A DNA stretch of 64,000 nt from Sphaerulina vaccinii (lineage: Eukaryota; Ascomycota; Dothideomycetes; Mycosphaerellales; Mycosphaerellaceae): the NCBI GenBank assembly GCA_022570795.1, contig JAKUDP010000003.1:496001-560000 (forward strand), in the 5' to 3' direction. The notes beneath the pieces are model-generated. The model did not search any database, was not told the origin of the DNA, and saw only the letters and a program-made list of their open reading frames with translations. Shown here in pieces: positions 9,508 to 20,130 of this stretch (the first letter of the stretch is position 1; each line of letters starts with the position of its first letter). A program made the translations under genes and the position numbers.

Positions 9508-11528
9508 GGCTAATCACGCGGATTACTGTCGTCTATGCCAATTCAAGTTGCTGGTACTGGGTACTATGGTTGTACTGTCGTCCAGAACAGACGGAATGGT
9601 AGCTGAGGAGCGGGCTTGAAAGGATCACCGAACAGATTGAAAGTGCATATTCAACGCTCTGGGCATGAGCGCATTGGTATAGACGGCATCGTGGCTGAAG
9701 TCTGGCAAAAGGACTCGCGTCCTCTTCGCATGCTTTCTCTTTCTCGCTTCTGATGAAAGGATGCGATGCGATGCGCGTGGGTGCTGTCAGCGTCATCGGA
9801 GAGATCTGGTGGAGATTGGATTTGCTGCAGGGAAAAGGGAGCTTTGACCATCGTGGTTGTTTCGCGGAAGGGAACGACTCCTTTGGACTCCTTTGGACTC
9901 CATCTCAAGTGAACAGTTGCGGTCACGCCACCATGAACGCGCATCTAACGACATTTCTGCCTTCGTCACTACACAGCAGCCATCCGCCTCGAGGACCACC
10001 AGCATGACGAATCCTGTATGATGGATCCGGAGTCAAGAAGATATCCCGGTCGTGGAGCGCGAAGGACTTCGAGACAGGTCTTCTCTCCGACGCACTCTCA
10101 CGTCTGACTGATGCAACGAGGGGTTGCTTGGATAATCTGCGCGCGGTGGGATACCGAAGCAGACAACAGTATCTCCGCATGGTGCAACAGCTATCGAGAC
10201 CTGCCAGCGTGCTGAGAAGTGGCCCGGGTGGCGAGACTTACCAGAGAGAACGGTAATCGCGGCGACAACGCTGATGCTCTGCAAGTCGAAGTTGATATCG
10301 TCCTTGAGAAATGATTGCTGAAGTACCTTATGGCACGAAAGAGGCAGTTGCTGACTGCGTGCGGCAGGAGACACGAACATTGCAGCACGAACATGCACAC
10401 CATCCAAGTCACCACAGTATGGCCAGATGCACTACTGCAATCATGCAGGAGCAAGAAGTCCCAAAGGAGCTGTGATCAGTCGCGAAATGCGATGTTGGAC
10501 ATAGCCGAATTTCTCGAAGTCGACAGGAGGCCCCACCAGAAATTTAACCTATATATTGGGTCTTTCCATAGGTTCTCCCATCGACCAATGGTACCACTAA
10601 AAGCAGCACAGTATGGCGCAGTTGTTACAGCGGCTGTCAGGACAATTACTTGTTGCGATGACCAGTGGTATGGGACTTTCCCCGGCGCATTGTGTCGCTA
10701 GTCAGCGAATCGAATCGAATCGAACTGGCCATAGGACTAATCCACCGGACGAATCGAATGGGCATACACATATGGCACAGTCGTGTCCGGGCAAATGTCA
10801 GGACAATTATGTGTGAATGCCCGAGTATACCCCGCTGACGATACGATCATGGCTATACTTTTTGCATTTTTGGCATTTCTCCTTTGTGCAATTTGATTTG
10901 CAGGTGGCAGTGATTGAGGGAGTGATCATCACTGGGAATGCCTCATTGAGAATAAGATCACGACCAACCTTTTGCTTTCCTACTTACTTCCGATCACTGG
11001 TTGTGAGGTTCCTATGCGATCAATTTGCTCTGATGGTAGCGTTGCGCGAAATCTTCATCATCTGTCTTTGCAGCTCTACAGAACGATGCCCGTCTGTAGG
11101 GCTTACTTCCGTCGGTGATGGTCAAGTAGACAAGTGCAAGACGAACGAGACTGGCTTCTGGTGTGGTCAAAACCGCCATGATTCAATTGCAGAGCGATCT
11201 GAGAAGTGGTGAAAAGGGTCGACGCAAGTGGGGATCGAACTGCGTGCTCGGGCTCTCACAACAAGTGATCGAAGGACAATTCATGACTCGAATGTCCTGG
11301 TAGAATCCAAGGTCCACGGCAAGGCAGTCGGCAGCTCCCGCACTTGCTACTTGTACTCACACCAGCTTTTCTCACGCCTTCCTATCAGTACAAGGCTCGG
11401 ATAAATATGTAAGATTGTTTTCAAGACAGTCAGCAATACGGGTGTTGGCACGAGGGACAAGAGAATGAAAGTGTTGCAGCACTGAGTTCAATAGGTACAA
11501 GCTCTATCAATCTGTCCAACAGGCCAAC
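9508..11528. other. Gene-poor stretch with degenerate repeats
   Basis: No convincing gene. It contains a 10-bp direct repeat (ctcctttgga twice, about 9876-9900), one copy of a dispersed degenerate repeat at 10321-10378 (related to 12237-12292 and 12526-12582), and a short (CGAAT)n run near 10705-10725. Open frames here have no domain and shift frame freely. Confidence 0.4.
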
Positions 11529-11776
11529 TCCAACACCGCCAACATCCATCAAGCAATCCTCAGAGCCCACCCGCAGCCAAGTTCGATCCCTCACCCACAA
11601 CTTCGACGACATCGCGACACAACCGAGCTGGTTGTGTGGTACACATCGCCATTCCAACACCGCCAACATCCATCAAGCAATCCTCAGAGCCCACCCGCAG
11701 CCAAGTTCGATCCCTCACCCACAACTTCGACGACATCGCGACACAACCGAGCTGGTTGTGTGGTACACATCGCCAT
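11529..11776. repeat. Perfect 124-bp tandem duplication with internal hairpins
   Basis: Bases 11529-11652 and 11653-11776 are identical by eye. Each unit contains a perfect inverted repeat, acacaacc-gagct-ggttgtgt. The unit is not a multiple of three, so it is not an in-frame coding repeat. It lies immediately 3' of the small membrane-protein frame on the minus strand. Identity of the copies implies a recent event or an assembly duplication. Confidence 0.85.
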
Positions 11777-11812
11777 CGGCCGGTGATAGCCAAACTGTCA
11801 TCCACGCCGCCT

Positions 11813-11989
11813 TCAAACCGCCACGCCAACATAGATGGCATTGGCGCTTGCTGGTGATGCTTCTTCGTCCAGGCCTTGCGAAGCTCTGCGATGCTGTCTC
11901 CACTTTTCGAGAAAGAAGGCAACAATCATGATACCAACGAGCACTCCCGCTATGATGCCGAGTCGAATTCCTTCTCTTTTGGTAATCAT
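11813..11989 (-). CDS. Possible 58-aa single-pass membrane protein
   Basis: A short frame below usual gene-calling size. It starts MITKREGIR and continues with a strong hydrophobic helix (about residues 10-27, LGIIAGVLVGIMIVAFFL), then a basic stop-transfer stretch (EKWRQHRR) and a short polar tail ending VGVAV. Basic residues flank both sides of one membrane span, which is unlikely by chance, though a single short frame is weak evidence. It could instead be an exon of a larger gene. No homologue is recognised. The downstream side runs into the 124-bp tandem duplication. Confidence 0.35.
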   Translation of the reverse strand: MITKREGIRLGIIAGVLVGIMIVAFFLEKWRQHRRASQGLDEEASPASANAIYVGVAV

Positions 11990-13149
11990 CGTCGGTGCAG
12001 ATCGTGTATGTCGTAGTCGCTCGGAAGTCAGGAGCAGGCTGTCGGTGTTGGTGTTGATGTGAGAGGAGACGTGGTGTCGATGGACGAGCAGGCTGACTGC
12101 AAAGGATGTTGAAGAATTGAAGTCGATGTGAAATGAAGAGAGAATGGTGAAGAAAGGATGAGAGGAAACAAGAGCTGCGGGGGCTTAAGTACAGCCCTGT
12201 GTTTACACGACTGCGAAGGCAGTGTCGTTCCCGGAAGGTAAGTATGTCACGGAGAGGGTAGTTGTTAAGTGGGTGTGGCAGGAGACACAATCGTGAAGCA
12301 GGAACTTGCGAGACTGGAAACGCACGCAACGCTTCACAGTATCGCTGGACTATGCCAAAAGTCCAGATGCACGATATGAGCTCAGACTAGACAGTCGCCG
12401 CTTTCCAGAACGCACCTATTCTTCGGACGTACGGGCATATCGCGGGTACACATCACCGTTCTGGCCTACGGTGCATATGTCGCGAGCACCAGCAAGGATT
12501 CAGGAGTGACTACCTTGCGAGTAGAAGGTAAGTATGGTACCAAGAGGCAGTTGCTGACCAGCTGCGGCAGGAAACACCCACACCAGGCAAGGCTATCCTG
12601 CGTTCTCCAGCGTACCTGCCAGAGCAGTAATAGACTATCGTACGATGCGACAACAACAACAACAACGAGGACGACTACTTCAAACGATCTCGCAAAGCTG
12701 GCGGTGCTCTGATGCTACCGGCACAGGTTGCCGTGGCACTGCACCCGGCATACGGTGATCTGGACGAACATCGCACAAGCACTCGGCAACATCACTTCTT
12801 CTATCTTTTTGCATCAACAGTCCCAGTCTGGACACTCTACGACTAGCAGTGAAAGTGGTCGTTCTCCCCACACGAAGAAGCAGTCAACACCTTTGTTCTC
12901 GATGTCTTTGTTCGGGGTACTTCTGTGCTATTCTTGGCATACATCAAATCTGATGCCCTTCCTTTGTTCGAGGATCTGTATACTCGTCGTGCTGCGATGC
13001 ATGAGTTCTCGAGGAAAAGTTTGGACCTTCATTTCGCTATCACGTCTATCCCTGGAGGATACAATTCTTACGACGATCATACACTCGTTTCTTTCAATGA
13101 CATACACCATAACTAGCAGCAGTTTACAAATATAAGCCACTTCGACGAT
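11990..13149. other. Gene-poor stretch before the amidoligase gene
   Basis: Contains two copies of a roughly 57-bp degenerate repeat (12237-12292 and 12526-12582, both with 'ggtaagtatg' then a 'ggcagga-acac' end) and a (CAA)n microsatellite at about 12650-12667. Frames within 12728-13135 have no recognisable domain. The last part is the presumed amidoligase promoter. Confidence 0.4.
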
Positions 13150-15028
13150 ATGGATTCTCCCAGGTCAGAGCCCGCGAGTCCTGAATCCTCCCAAAGTCCG
13201 GCTTCGTCCGTCATACCTTCGTCGAGCGGCGATGGCATATCTACCAATCGTGAAATCATGGAGACCTACTTCAACGAGAGCGTGCGGCCGGAGTCCTTGA
13301 ATCTCACACTGGGTATGGAGATTGAGTGTATTCTTCTCCAGAACCTCGATGCTGTTCCAATACTTCCAGATAACGAAAAACTGCCTTTAACACAAGCATA
13401 TGCAGCTTTATATGAAGCTCTTTCGGTACCAGTGTCAGGAGTTCGTTGTATCTGTAACACACAGCAGACTTTCGATCTTGAATCGAATGAGCCTGATGTA
13501 AACGATCTGCCCGCTGATCCGCAGAACTACAAGAAGTGGACGATCACACATGATGTTTCAGTCAACGTGGATGATATGAAGGAGGCGTTTGCTGATAAGT
13601 TTGAGAGTCCAGGAGAAGACGAGTCCGAGCCTTCAACAAAACTGATTAAAGCTCACAGTATCGAGATCACCAGCAGAATCCTACAGGTCAATCGTCCACC
13701 ATCAGATGGTGAGGACCACACGCACGAGCTCTCATATGACCAGGAGATCAAGTCTGTCTACGAGCGGCTTGAGAACGCATTCATGGACGCTGCTGAGATA
13801 GATCCCACGAAACTCGCATGGAGACTTCTCGACAACAAGTCTTGTGGGTTACACGTACATATCGGAAATGGCGACAAGCGTTTGCCACTGAAGGTCGTGC
13901 AGAACGCTACCATGATGTACATGGCTAACGAAAGAATGATCGATAACATGCAGCCAGTCACTCGAATCAACGGAAGCACCCTCATCACAGACCCAATACT
14001 CTTCTCAGATACAGTACCAAAGAAACAATGGCTAGGCCATCCATGGCAAGAACATTTCCTGCCGTGGAACGCACAATTCGCCTTAGCAGCTTTCGAAAAC
14101 CGCCAAGGAAGGACCGAGTTCGCAGATGAAACCAGACAAGAGAGTACAATTAGCGTTGTCGTCCAATACAGAGTTGACTTGTTTCCCAAACGACCATTGG
14201 GATACCGATCCGCAACTCAAAGCAGACGCACTGCAGAACAACATCCTAGCATGGACTAACATCACCAAGAAGGCCACTGACATGCTACACCTTGCAGCTC
14301 TACATGGCGCACGTGGGAAACAAAACGTGATGAACTTAGGCAACATGAGACCTTTCTACGGCCTAGGCTACTCAACACCCAAGAACACCCTCGAATTCCG
14401 TCAAGCTGCAGGCACACTTGATCACGTCGCTGCTAACAACTGGCTAGACTTCTTACTAAAGCTGATCGAATACTCAAACAGAACAACTAGCACTAAACAA
14501 CAAGTTGCGGCAGTCTGTGAACGAATCTGGAAAGACAAGGATTACACTACCCTCGACTTCCTACACGAAACGCTCGGCTACGCCAGAGAAAGCTCAGTGT
14601 TCCAGCATTACAAATCTGTCCTAGGTCAACACAAACATGACCCAACTCGCTCATACGCCAAATCGACATTCATCAAAGAAAGAGAAAGGGCCAGAACGCG
14701 AAACGACGGGTTTCAGGAGATGATGAAATGGAATGCTCAACAGAAATACGAGCAAAGCAGTCCAGAAGCGGTCAGAAGTCTGATTCATGAGAAATTTCAC
14801 GCTGGCTGTTATGGACAGTTTGAAGAAGCATTCATTAGAGATGTGGGATATGAGGAGGATTGGAAATCGCCCCGAGAGGAGTATCAAGAGAAGTTGACTG
14901 TGGGCTGGGTGCCTGTTTGTCTCAGGCCAGTCTTTGGTCCTGTACCACCTCCGGTGTCTACTGTGGTAGTTGATGAATCCGACGATAGTGATGCGTCTGT
15001 GCCGAGGGCGTTTGAAGCATCGCCTTGA
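13150..15028 (+). CDS. Amidoligase-like protein, split by an intron or frameshift
   Basis: Two overlapping frames make one gene. The first (from 13150) has the amidoligase-type strand LGMEIECIL (about residue 57) and SCGLHVHIGNGD (about 237). The second, in another frame, has NTLEFRQAAGTLD, the typical third block, and ends at 15028. In the family (ATP-grasp-like COOH-NH2 ligases) these blocks line the active site and ligate amines to carboxylates; fungal roles are unknown. The frames can be joined by a 73-nt intron (GTACCA at 14014, TTAG ending at 14086), which gives the needed shift. However, the first frame stays protein-like for about 45 residues past that donor, so a 1-nt frameshift near 14090-14160 is an alternative. 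A Ser/Pro-rich N-terminus and an acidic C-terminus flank the domain. Confidence 0.65.
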
Positions 15029-15468
15029 GAGGAGAACGACTTTTGCTGATCCATGGCTGTCATAGTGGAATTGGAGATATATACTCAGCGTTGGTACATA
15101 ATGTAGTGCTGTACAATATAGACTCATGTCCAAGACTTGGTCAAGGCATTGCCATTCATTATCTGACCCCATTGCATTAGGACTGACTCGTCATTTCAGC
15201 CGCCAGTAGCTGTGGCGACTCTCAGCTTCTCGATTGTCCGTGGTCGGTCAATTGATAAGTCGAAGTCGTTCTGATCAAGTGTTGCCTGCCACGTCCCTCG
15301 TCCCTGGTCTCGGGCTTCGGCACCTATACAGAGGTTCATGCTTATGCGGGTCTCCTGCTGGTTGCTCATCTCAAGCTTATGCCTCCATCAGTGGCTCAAG
15401 CCTGCCTGCCTGCTCAAGATGTCCCTGTAGCTTGATTTCCTCCTTCGGTGTCAAGCGCAAAGGTTTGC
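15029..15468. other. Convergent intergenic stretch
   Basis: 3' flanks of the amidoligase-like gene and of the mitoribosomal gene. No supported feature is seen. Confidence 0.35.
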
Positions 15469-16293
15469 TCATCTCAATCCCAATGGTGCCAACACTCTTT
15501 CTCTCGCAACCTTTCCTGCAACTTCTCCGCCCCTCTGCATAGCCACGGCGCCAATGATGGCGTATATAGCCTCTGCCATAACAGCATCCATTCCACTCGC
15601 TTTCAGACTCTCAGAATTTCTCGGTTTCCACCTCACCACTTTATCCAGTCCATATTGCGCGGCCAGAGCCGATAATCTGCTCTTGTGTAAAGCAGAAGCC
15701 TTGTTGGCCAATGTGATATTTTCAAGGTTCTGAAGCGCTGGGTGGTTGTAGACCTCTGCTGAAGGCAGCTCGGGAGGGTTGAGCTGGGGTTGCGAGAGAA
15801 GAGCTAAGGACGTTTGAAGGTCGAGAATGCGCTTTCCAAGATATGCTAGGCGAGAGTTGAAGCCTTGCGCGCCGTGTTCATGCGATTTGTGGGTTGTCGC
15901 TAGCCACTGCAATGGAGAGAGGTTAGTATCTCAACTGAAATGCTTGAAGATGAGGGTATGGCATACCTTCACCTGCTCATCGAGAAGATCTCTCCCGCGT
16001 TGTTTCCCTCCTACTCTTCCTAGAAAATTGTCGTAGGCTGCATTGAGCTTTTCTGGGTCGCTGTTGACGCGCCATGAGATGGCTTGTTCGGTTCGAGGTC
16101 GCAGATGAATGGGCTGTCGTAATCTTTCCGGTGTCTTCATCCATCGAGGCTGTTGTGATGCATTTTCGGGCACACTGTCATTGATGCGATTGGAACTGCT
16201 GATCGAGAAGTGACGACTTGTTTGAGGTTTTGTGGCAGTACGAATTGCGCGCGCACAGCTAGAGCAGACGAATGCGGGTCGGGAAGGGTTCAT
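15469..16293 (-). CDS. MRPL15: Mitochondrial large-subunit ribosomal protein mL57 (RNase III fold)
   Basis: Two exons, 15967-16293 and 15469-15906, with a 60-nt phase-0 intron (donor GTATGC, branch ACTAAC, acceptor TGCAG); 254 residues. The N-terminus is a basic, Ser-rich mitochondrial presequence (MNPSRPAFVCSSC..., RHFSISSSNR). The rest has the inactive RNase III fold of yeast Mrpl15/mL57: LAYLGKRILDLQTSL, then NITLANKASALHKSRLSALAAQYGLD, then a helix with DAVMAEAIYAIIGAVAMQRGG. The acidic catalytic set of true RNase III is not complete, as is normal for this ribosomal family. The protein acts in the mitochondrial large ribosomal subunit. Confidence 0.85.
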
Positions 16294-16630
16294 TGTGTCG
16301 AATTGGCGAGAATGTGCTATGGCGAGATGGTATGGACTTCGATATGTGCAACCTAGTCAGAGGAGAGCCTGTCCGCGGGAATGCCTGCCTTCCTGTTTCG
16401 GCCGAGAAACATCCGCGTGGAGGAGGAAAGAGCAAGGGAGAAGTCAGAAGTCGCGTCGCGTCTGACACCAGTCGCGTCGATCACTCCATCAAGATATCAT
16501 TTCATATTCAAAAGTGTTTCTTCCTCACAGCAGAATTACCAAGCCTCTCATAATCAGCTTTGGTTACAGCCGCTGAGCTGCTCCTCTTGGACAGACCAAG
16601 CATATCTACTTGGACACACTTCTCCTGAGT
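16294..16630. promoter_or_regulatory. Divergent promoter between mL57 and RTT109
   Basis: A 337-bp head-to-head spacer with no clear TATA box, as expected for housekeeping genes. Confidence 0.4.
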
Positions 16631-18235
16631 ATGGCATCCTCAGCATCGATCAATGGCTCATCAGCCGAAGTCAAGCCTAAAGGAAAGTCGTTGAAAGACG
16701 CTCTTAACGAAGCACTTCCCACAGGCTTCAATTGCAAGACACGATACTTACACTCTCCACCGAAACCTTGCGATCCGCTCTTCTCAGCCTTGCCAGGATC
16801 CGAACAAGAAAAGACGCGACTAGCAAGCCACTTTTTGACTGTCAGTGTCGATGCTGCAAGTCTACCACAACCTGGTTCGGGAGATGTCATCAGCTTCGCG
16901 ATTGAAGTGCTGGTGTACACAACAAAGCGCCTTACAACCATCTTCGTCAGCAAGGTCGACTCGACTTCCTACATCCCTCGAATCAGACCTTCACCTATCA
17001 AGACGACTGTAACGACTTTCCTTCAATGGCTGGCAGAAAAGGAACGTCGAAAGCGACCAAGCCGACAGATTGTCATCTCACTCTTCGCCAGAGCTCAGTC
17101 GCAGTATCTCTTCCCTGGCTCTTCGGACGATAAAGGCAAGCATGTACTGGACGATCGACAGTTAATCAAATGGTGGGCTCGCGTGCTCGACCCAATCATT
17201 CCAGTCTCAACAGCATCAGATGAGGATGTTCAACATCAAGGCTATCTAACAGTGCCTGGCTACGCCAAGTCTGAGCTTCGCTCGTTCATGCCACCTTCAA
17301 CCTCAACAGATCAGCTACCCCGTTGGCTTCCGGGCCATCCACTGATAGAACTCGGACGCGCTCGCGGTGTACCAGAACACGCACCACCTCGATGCCTCCT
17401 CCCTCGCTTCCCGGACGACCCTAAGGCACGTTTCATCTCAGATCTAGATGACGAGATTGGTGTATCCCAGGACTCTCAAATAATAGCCAGTCCATCGAAA
17501 CTTAAGAGCGCTCGATGGAAATCTGCCATGAGTCTGGATCAGTTCTGGGAGCAAATGGAGTTCAGACAGGAATGCTCGAGTGGGAGAGTTGTTGGGTTCT
17601 TGTGGCTGGTTATCTCGCCGAAGAATAAGAGAGATGAGGAGGATGTGTTCAGCAGCGATCCCATCAGCACAAACTTCGACAGTCAGGATTCTACGTTCTC
17701 CTCGGCGCCACCAACAAGTAGTGATCCCATCCTGTCCACTGATCCTGCCACGAGCGGCAGTCCGAAGAAACGCAAGCGCCGACCTTTGACGGGTCCCATC
17801 ATCCCTCGTATGCCCAAGATCAAGTCTACGCAGTCGAGCCTACTGGAAATGCAAGCACAATCAGAAGGCGACGGTATCCTCGTCAATGCAGAAGGCTATG
17901 ACAAAGCCATGTCGACCATGTTAAACCTCGACTTCTCCAGTCTCGACGCTGCGATCTGGTCTACTACGAAGTTCATTGCAGACGTTGCTGGTATAGCTGG
18001 TCTCAATGGTGACCTTGCGACGGAGGTCGCTGGAGCTGCTAAGATTGAGACTGTCGCTGTCTCTGCTGTGGCCGCGAACGGCACGAGTGCTGTCAACGAC
18101 ATGAGCGGGCTCATCAGGAAGAAGAGGAAGGCCGGAGACTCTGCTGACAGCGGCGCAGTACAGCCCTCCCAGCCTGCAGTCCACGTACTGAGTGCTGGGA
18201 TGGTTAGGAAGAAGCCTAAGCCGGCAGACGCATGA
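16631..18235 (+). CDS. RTT109: Histone acetyltransferase Rtt109 (H3K56)
   Basis: A 534-residue intronless protein. The fungal KAT11 domain fills about residues 18-365. Visible blocks are GKSLKDALNEALPTGF (start), ISFAIEVLVYTTKRLTTIFVSKVDSTSYIP (strands of the core, here abbreviated by residues about 83-120), TVTTFLQWLAEKERR, LFARAQSQYLFPGS, LDDRQLIKWWARVLDPI and MSLDQFWEQMEFRQECSSG. Rtt109 acetylates H3 Lys56 and Lys9 on new histones with Asf1/Vps75 and supports genome stability. The C-terminal 190 residues are low-complexity with two Lys/Arg patches (KKRKRR, RKKRK), likely nuclear signals. The ATG at 16631 is chosen over one 21 bp upstream because the family begins near there. Assignment is from domain blocks. 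Confidence 0.85.
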   Translation: MASSASINGSSAEVKPKGKSLKDALNEALPTGFNCKTRYLHSPPKPCDPLFSALPGSEQEKTRLASHFLTVSVDAASLPQPGSGDVISFAIEVLVYTTKRLTTIFVSKVDSTSYIPRIRPSPIKTTVTTFLQWLAEKERRKRPSRQIVISLFARAQSQYLFPGSSDDKGKHVLDDRQLIKWWARVLDPIIPVSTASDEDVQHQGYLTVPGYAKSELRSFMPPSTSTDQLPRWLPGHPLIELGRARGVPEHAPPRCLLPRFPDDPKARFISDLDDEIGVSQDSQIIASPSKLKSARWKSAMSLDQFWEQMEFRQECSSGRVVGFLWLVISPKNKRDEEDVFSSDPISTNFDSQDSTFSSAPPTSSDPILSTDPATSGSPKKRKRRPLTGPIIPRMPKIKSTQSSLLEMQAQSEGDGILVNAEGYDKAMSTMLNLDFSSLDAAIWSTTKFIADVAGIAGLNGDLATEVAGAAKIETVAVSAVAANGTSAVNDMSGLIRKKRKAGDSADSGAVQPSQPAVHVLSAGMVRKKPKPADA

Positions 18236-18699
18236 GCGATATGAGTGTTGAATAGTGATGGATCGAGACTTGATATAGCTGTCTGCTACTACGTAGCAAT
18301 ACCTATGACTTGAGCTCGTTGCAGACTATCTCATACTGTTGTTCGTCCTATGTGTTGTCCGCTGCGCGTTCGTCTCTTGCTGTACGCCTTGCCACATCCA
18401 TCATGAGCGTTCGCCACAACACGGATGCCCGTTCATCTCGTCTTGCTGATGTATGGATGCTCGTTGTGAGCATGATGGCATCGCGGATGACTCTTGCTTT
18501 GAGATCGTCGAGAAGGTAATGCACTTCAGCTTAACGACCGTGACGGGTATGCAGTAGTCGTTGTATGCTGCTCGACTTGGTTCGAGGGCTTGATGCGACG
18601 AGTGAGCGATTCGGCCCAGCTGTGAAGGCGAGGGTACAATGATGTCGCTTCGTCAGGCATAGATGTTCGATTGTCGCTCAGGAAAGAGCTATGGTCCCG
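18236..18699. other. Intergenic stretch after RTT109
   Basis: No recognisable gene or element. Leads into the large repeat array. Confidence 0.35.
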
Positions 18700-18754
18700 T
18701 CGAGACGTGCAGCGCGACGACGTTGGCGATGATGTGCTCGCAGTGGGAAATGGC

Positions 18755-18830
18755 GATGATGAGATGGCGATGATGAGATGGCGACAATGCGATGGCGACG
18801 ATGGAATGGCGACGATGAGATGGCTGCATG
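18755..18830. repeat. Minisatellite of 12-15 nt units (gatgatgagatggc variants)
   Basis: Five to six imperfect units of 'gatgagatggcga' type. A shorter version (20135-20171) opens copy B. Confidence 0.6.
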
Positions 18831-19577
18831 CAACAGCGAGATAGCGGCCATGAGATGAGACTCAGATCGCAACCTGCAAGCGAAACATATGAGATGGAGC
18901 ATTACAGTGCAGGTCATTACTGCATGTGGTGGAAGGGTGCAACAACGACGAAGGACTGTATTGTGTGCATGTGGTTATTGCGATATTATGACTCCATTTA
19001 TCTGTTGTGGTATAGAACCACATGTGTGCAGACAGCAATGTTGAAGATTGAGTGGCGACGGTCTTGGCTGCGCAATGGTATGGAAACCTGACGTTGTGGA
19101 GGATGGGAACAATTCGACAAAAAAGGGGCTTGGCTTGGCTTGGCTGGAAAGGCGACGATGAGGGTGGAGTAGGAGGGCATGCGAGAAACATTCTGTGCGA
19201 CGACAAGAATGCGACAGTAAGGGCACGAGACGACAAGGAGGACATTCAGCTTCTTCTCCATGCCACTGCTGTAACCAGCAATGAACATGATGAAGAAAAG
19301 AGATAAATGGCAGATAAATGGCAGAAGATGGAAAGGCAGAAGATGAAAACACAAAAGGAAACCTCTGTCCAGATCCAGTCCAGGTCCAGGTCCAGTTCGA
19401 ATCCAGTACCTAACCAGCTAATTAACCAGTCCAGTACCTAACCAGCTAACCAGCTAATCCTTTATGGTTTTGATTCCGTTTCACCTTATTTCACCGCCAT
19501 TAGAATGTTTTTGCGCGATTTCACCTGCTGTTGGGACTGCTCTTCCTACCTGCTGTTGGTAACTGCTCTTCACTCGT

Positions 19578-19706
19578 TCAGATGGGGGTCGGTCGGCGGC
19601 GATAAGGTCGGTCGGCGGCGATGAGGTCGGTCGGCGTCCAGCGTCCAGTAGAGGTCGGTCGGCGGCGATGAAGGTCGTTCGGCAGCGATGAAGGTCGGTC
19701 GGCGAG
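19578..19706. repeat. Minisatellite of 'ggtcggtcggcggcgatga' units
   Basis: At least five imperfect units of roughly 17-25 nt, GC-rich, inside copy A. No matching array is seen at the equivalent place in copy B, so it probably expanded after the duplication. Confidence 0.6.
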
Positions 19707-20130
19707 GAGGTGGATGTAAGAGAGAGAAAGAAAAATGGAAAAGGGCTGGAGGGAGATCTCTTAAATACCCTGCTGTGGGTCCAAAAGCAAAGAGTCACAG
19801 AGTGAGTCGCTGTCCTCCTTTTTTTGAACTCAGAAGACTGCCGACTCTCCTCAGGCATTGCGCATTACACAAGTGTCTCTAAGAGTGGTACCAAACTACC
19901 AGCAAAGTGGAGCACATCCTGGGCCAATGCAAGCTGGAATTCGAGCAGACTGCAGAGTGTCTCCTGAGTCAAAAAAAGTGTGGGCAGCGACCCAATCTTT
20001 GCTTTGGACACTCGACGTTCGTTCGCTCTCGTTCGTTGGCGGGTCATACTGGTCGCTGACAGACAGTGATCGCATAAGGAGATTGTGGCCCCTGCATTGT
20101 GTCTTATTCGTAGGCACCTGCTGAAGACAT

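Larger units (their letters stand above)
18700..20130. repeat. Copy A of a diverged ~1.5-kb tandem non-coding unit
   Basis: Landmarks in order: a gatgagatggcga array (18755-18825), 'gcattacagtgcaggtca' (about 18898), 'tgtggtatagaaccacatgtgtgcagacagcaat' (about 19007-19040), 'ggggcttggcttgg' (about 19124), an ataaatggcagaag run (about 19305-19345), 'cacctgctgttgg' (about 19521), 'gggctggagggagatctctt' (about 19743) and 'catactggtcgctgacagacagtgatcg' (about 20044). The same landmarks follow in the same order in copy B. Frames on either strand are not conserved between copies, so the unit looks non-coding. Confidence 0.7.

Noticed and set aside
10817..11212. 131-codon plus frame in the gene-poor stretch
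   Set aside because: No domain, signal peptide or splice support; composition resembles non-coding sequence.
11215..11260. 'gtggggatcgaactgcg' resembling the 3' end of a minus-strand tRNA
   Set aside because: The five T-stem positions do not pair and no D or anticodon arm can be drawn.
11715..12329. 204-codon minus frame
   Set aside because: Runs through the 124-bp duplication in a frame without structure and overlaps the better supported small membrane-protein frame.
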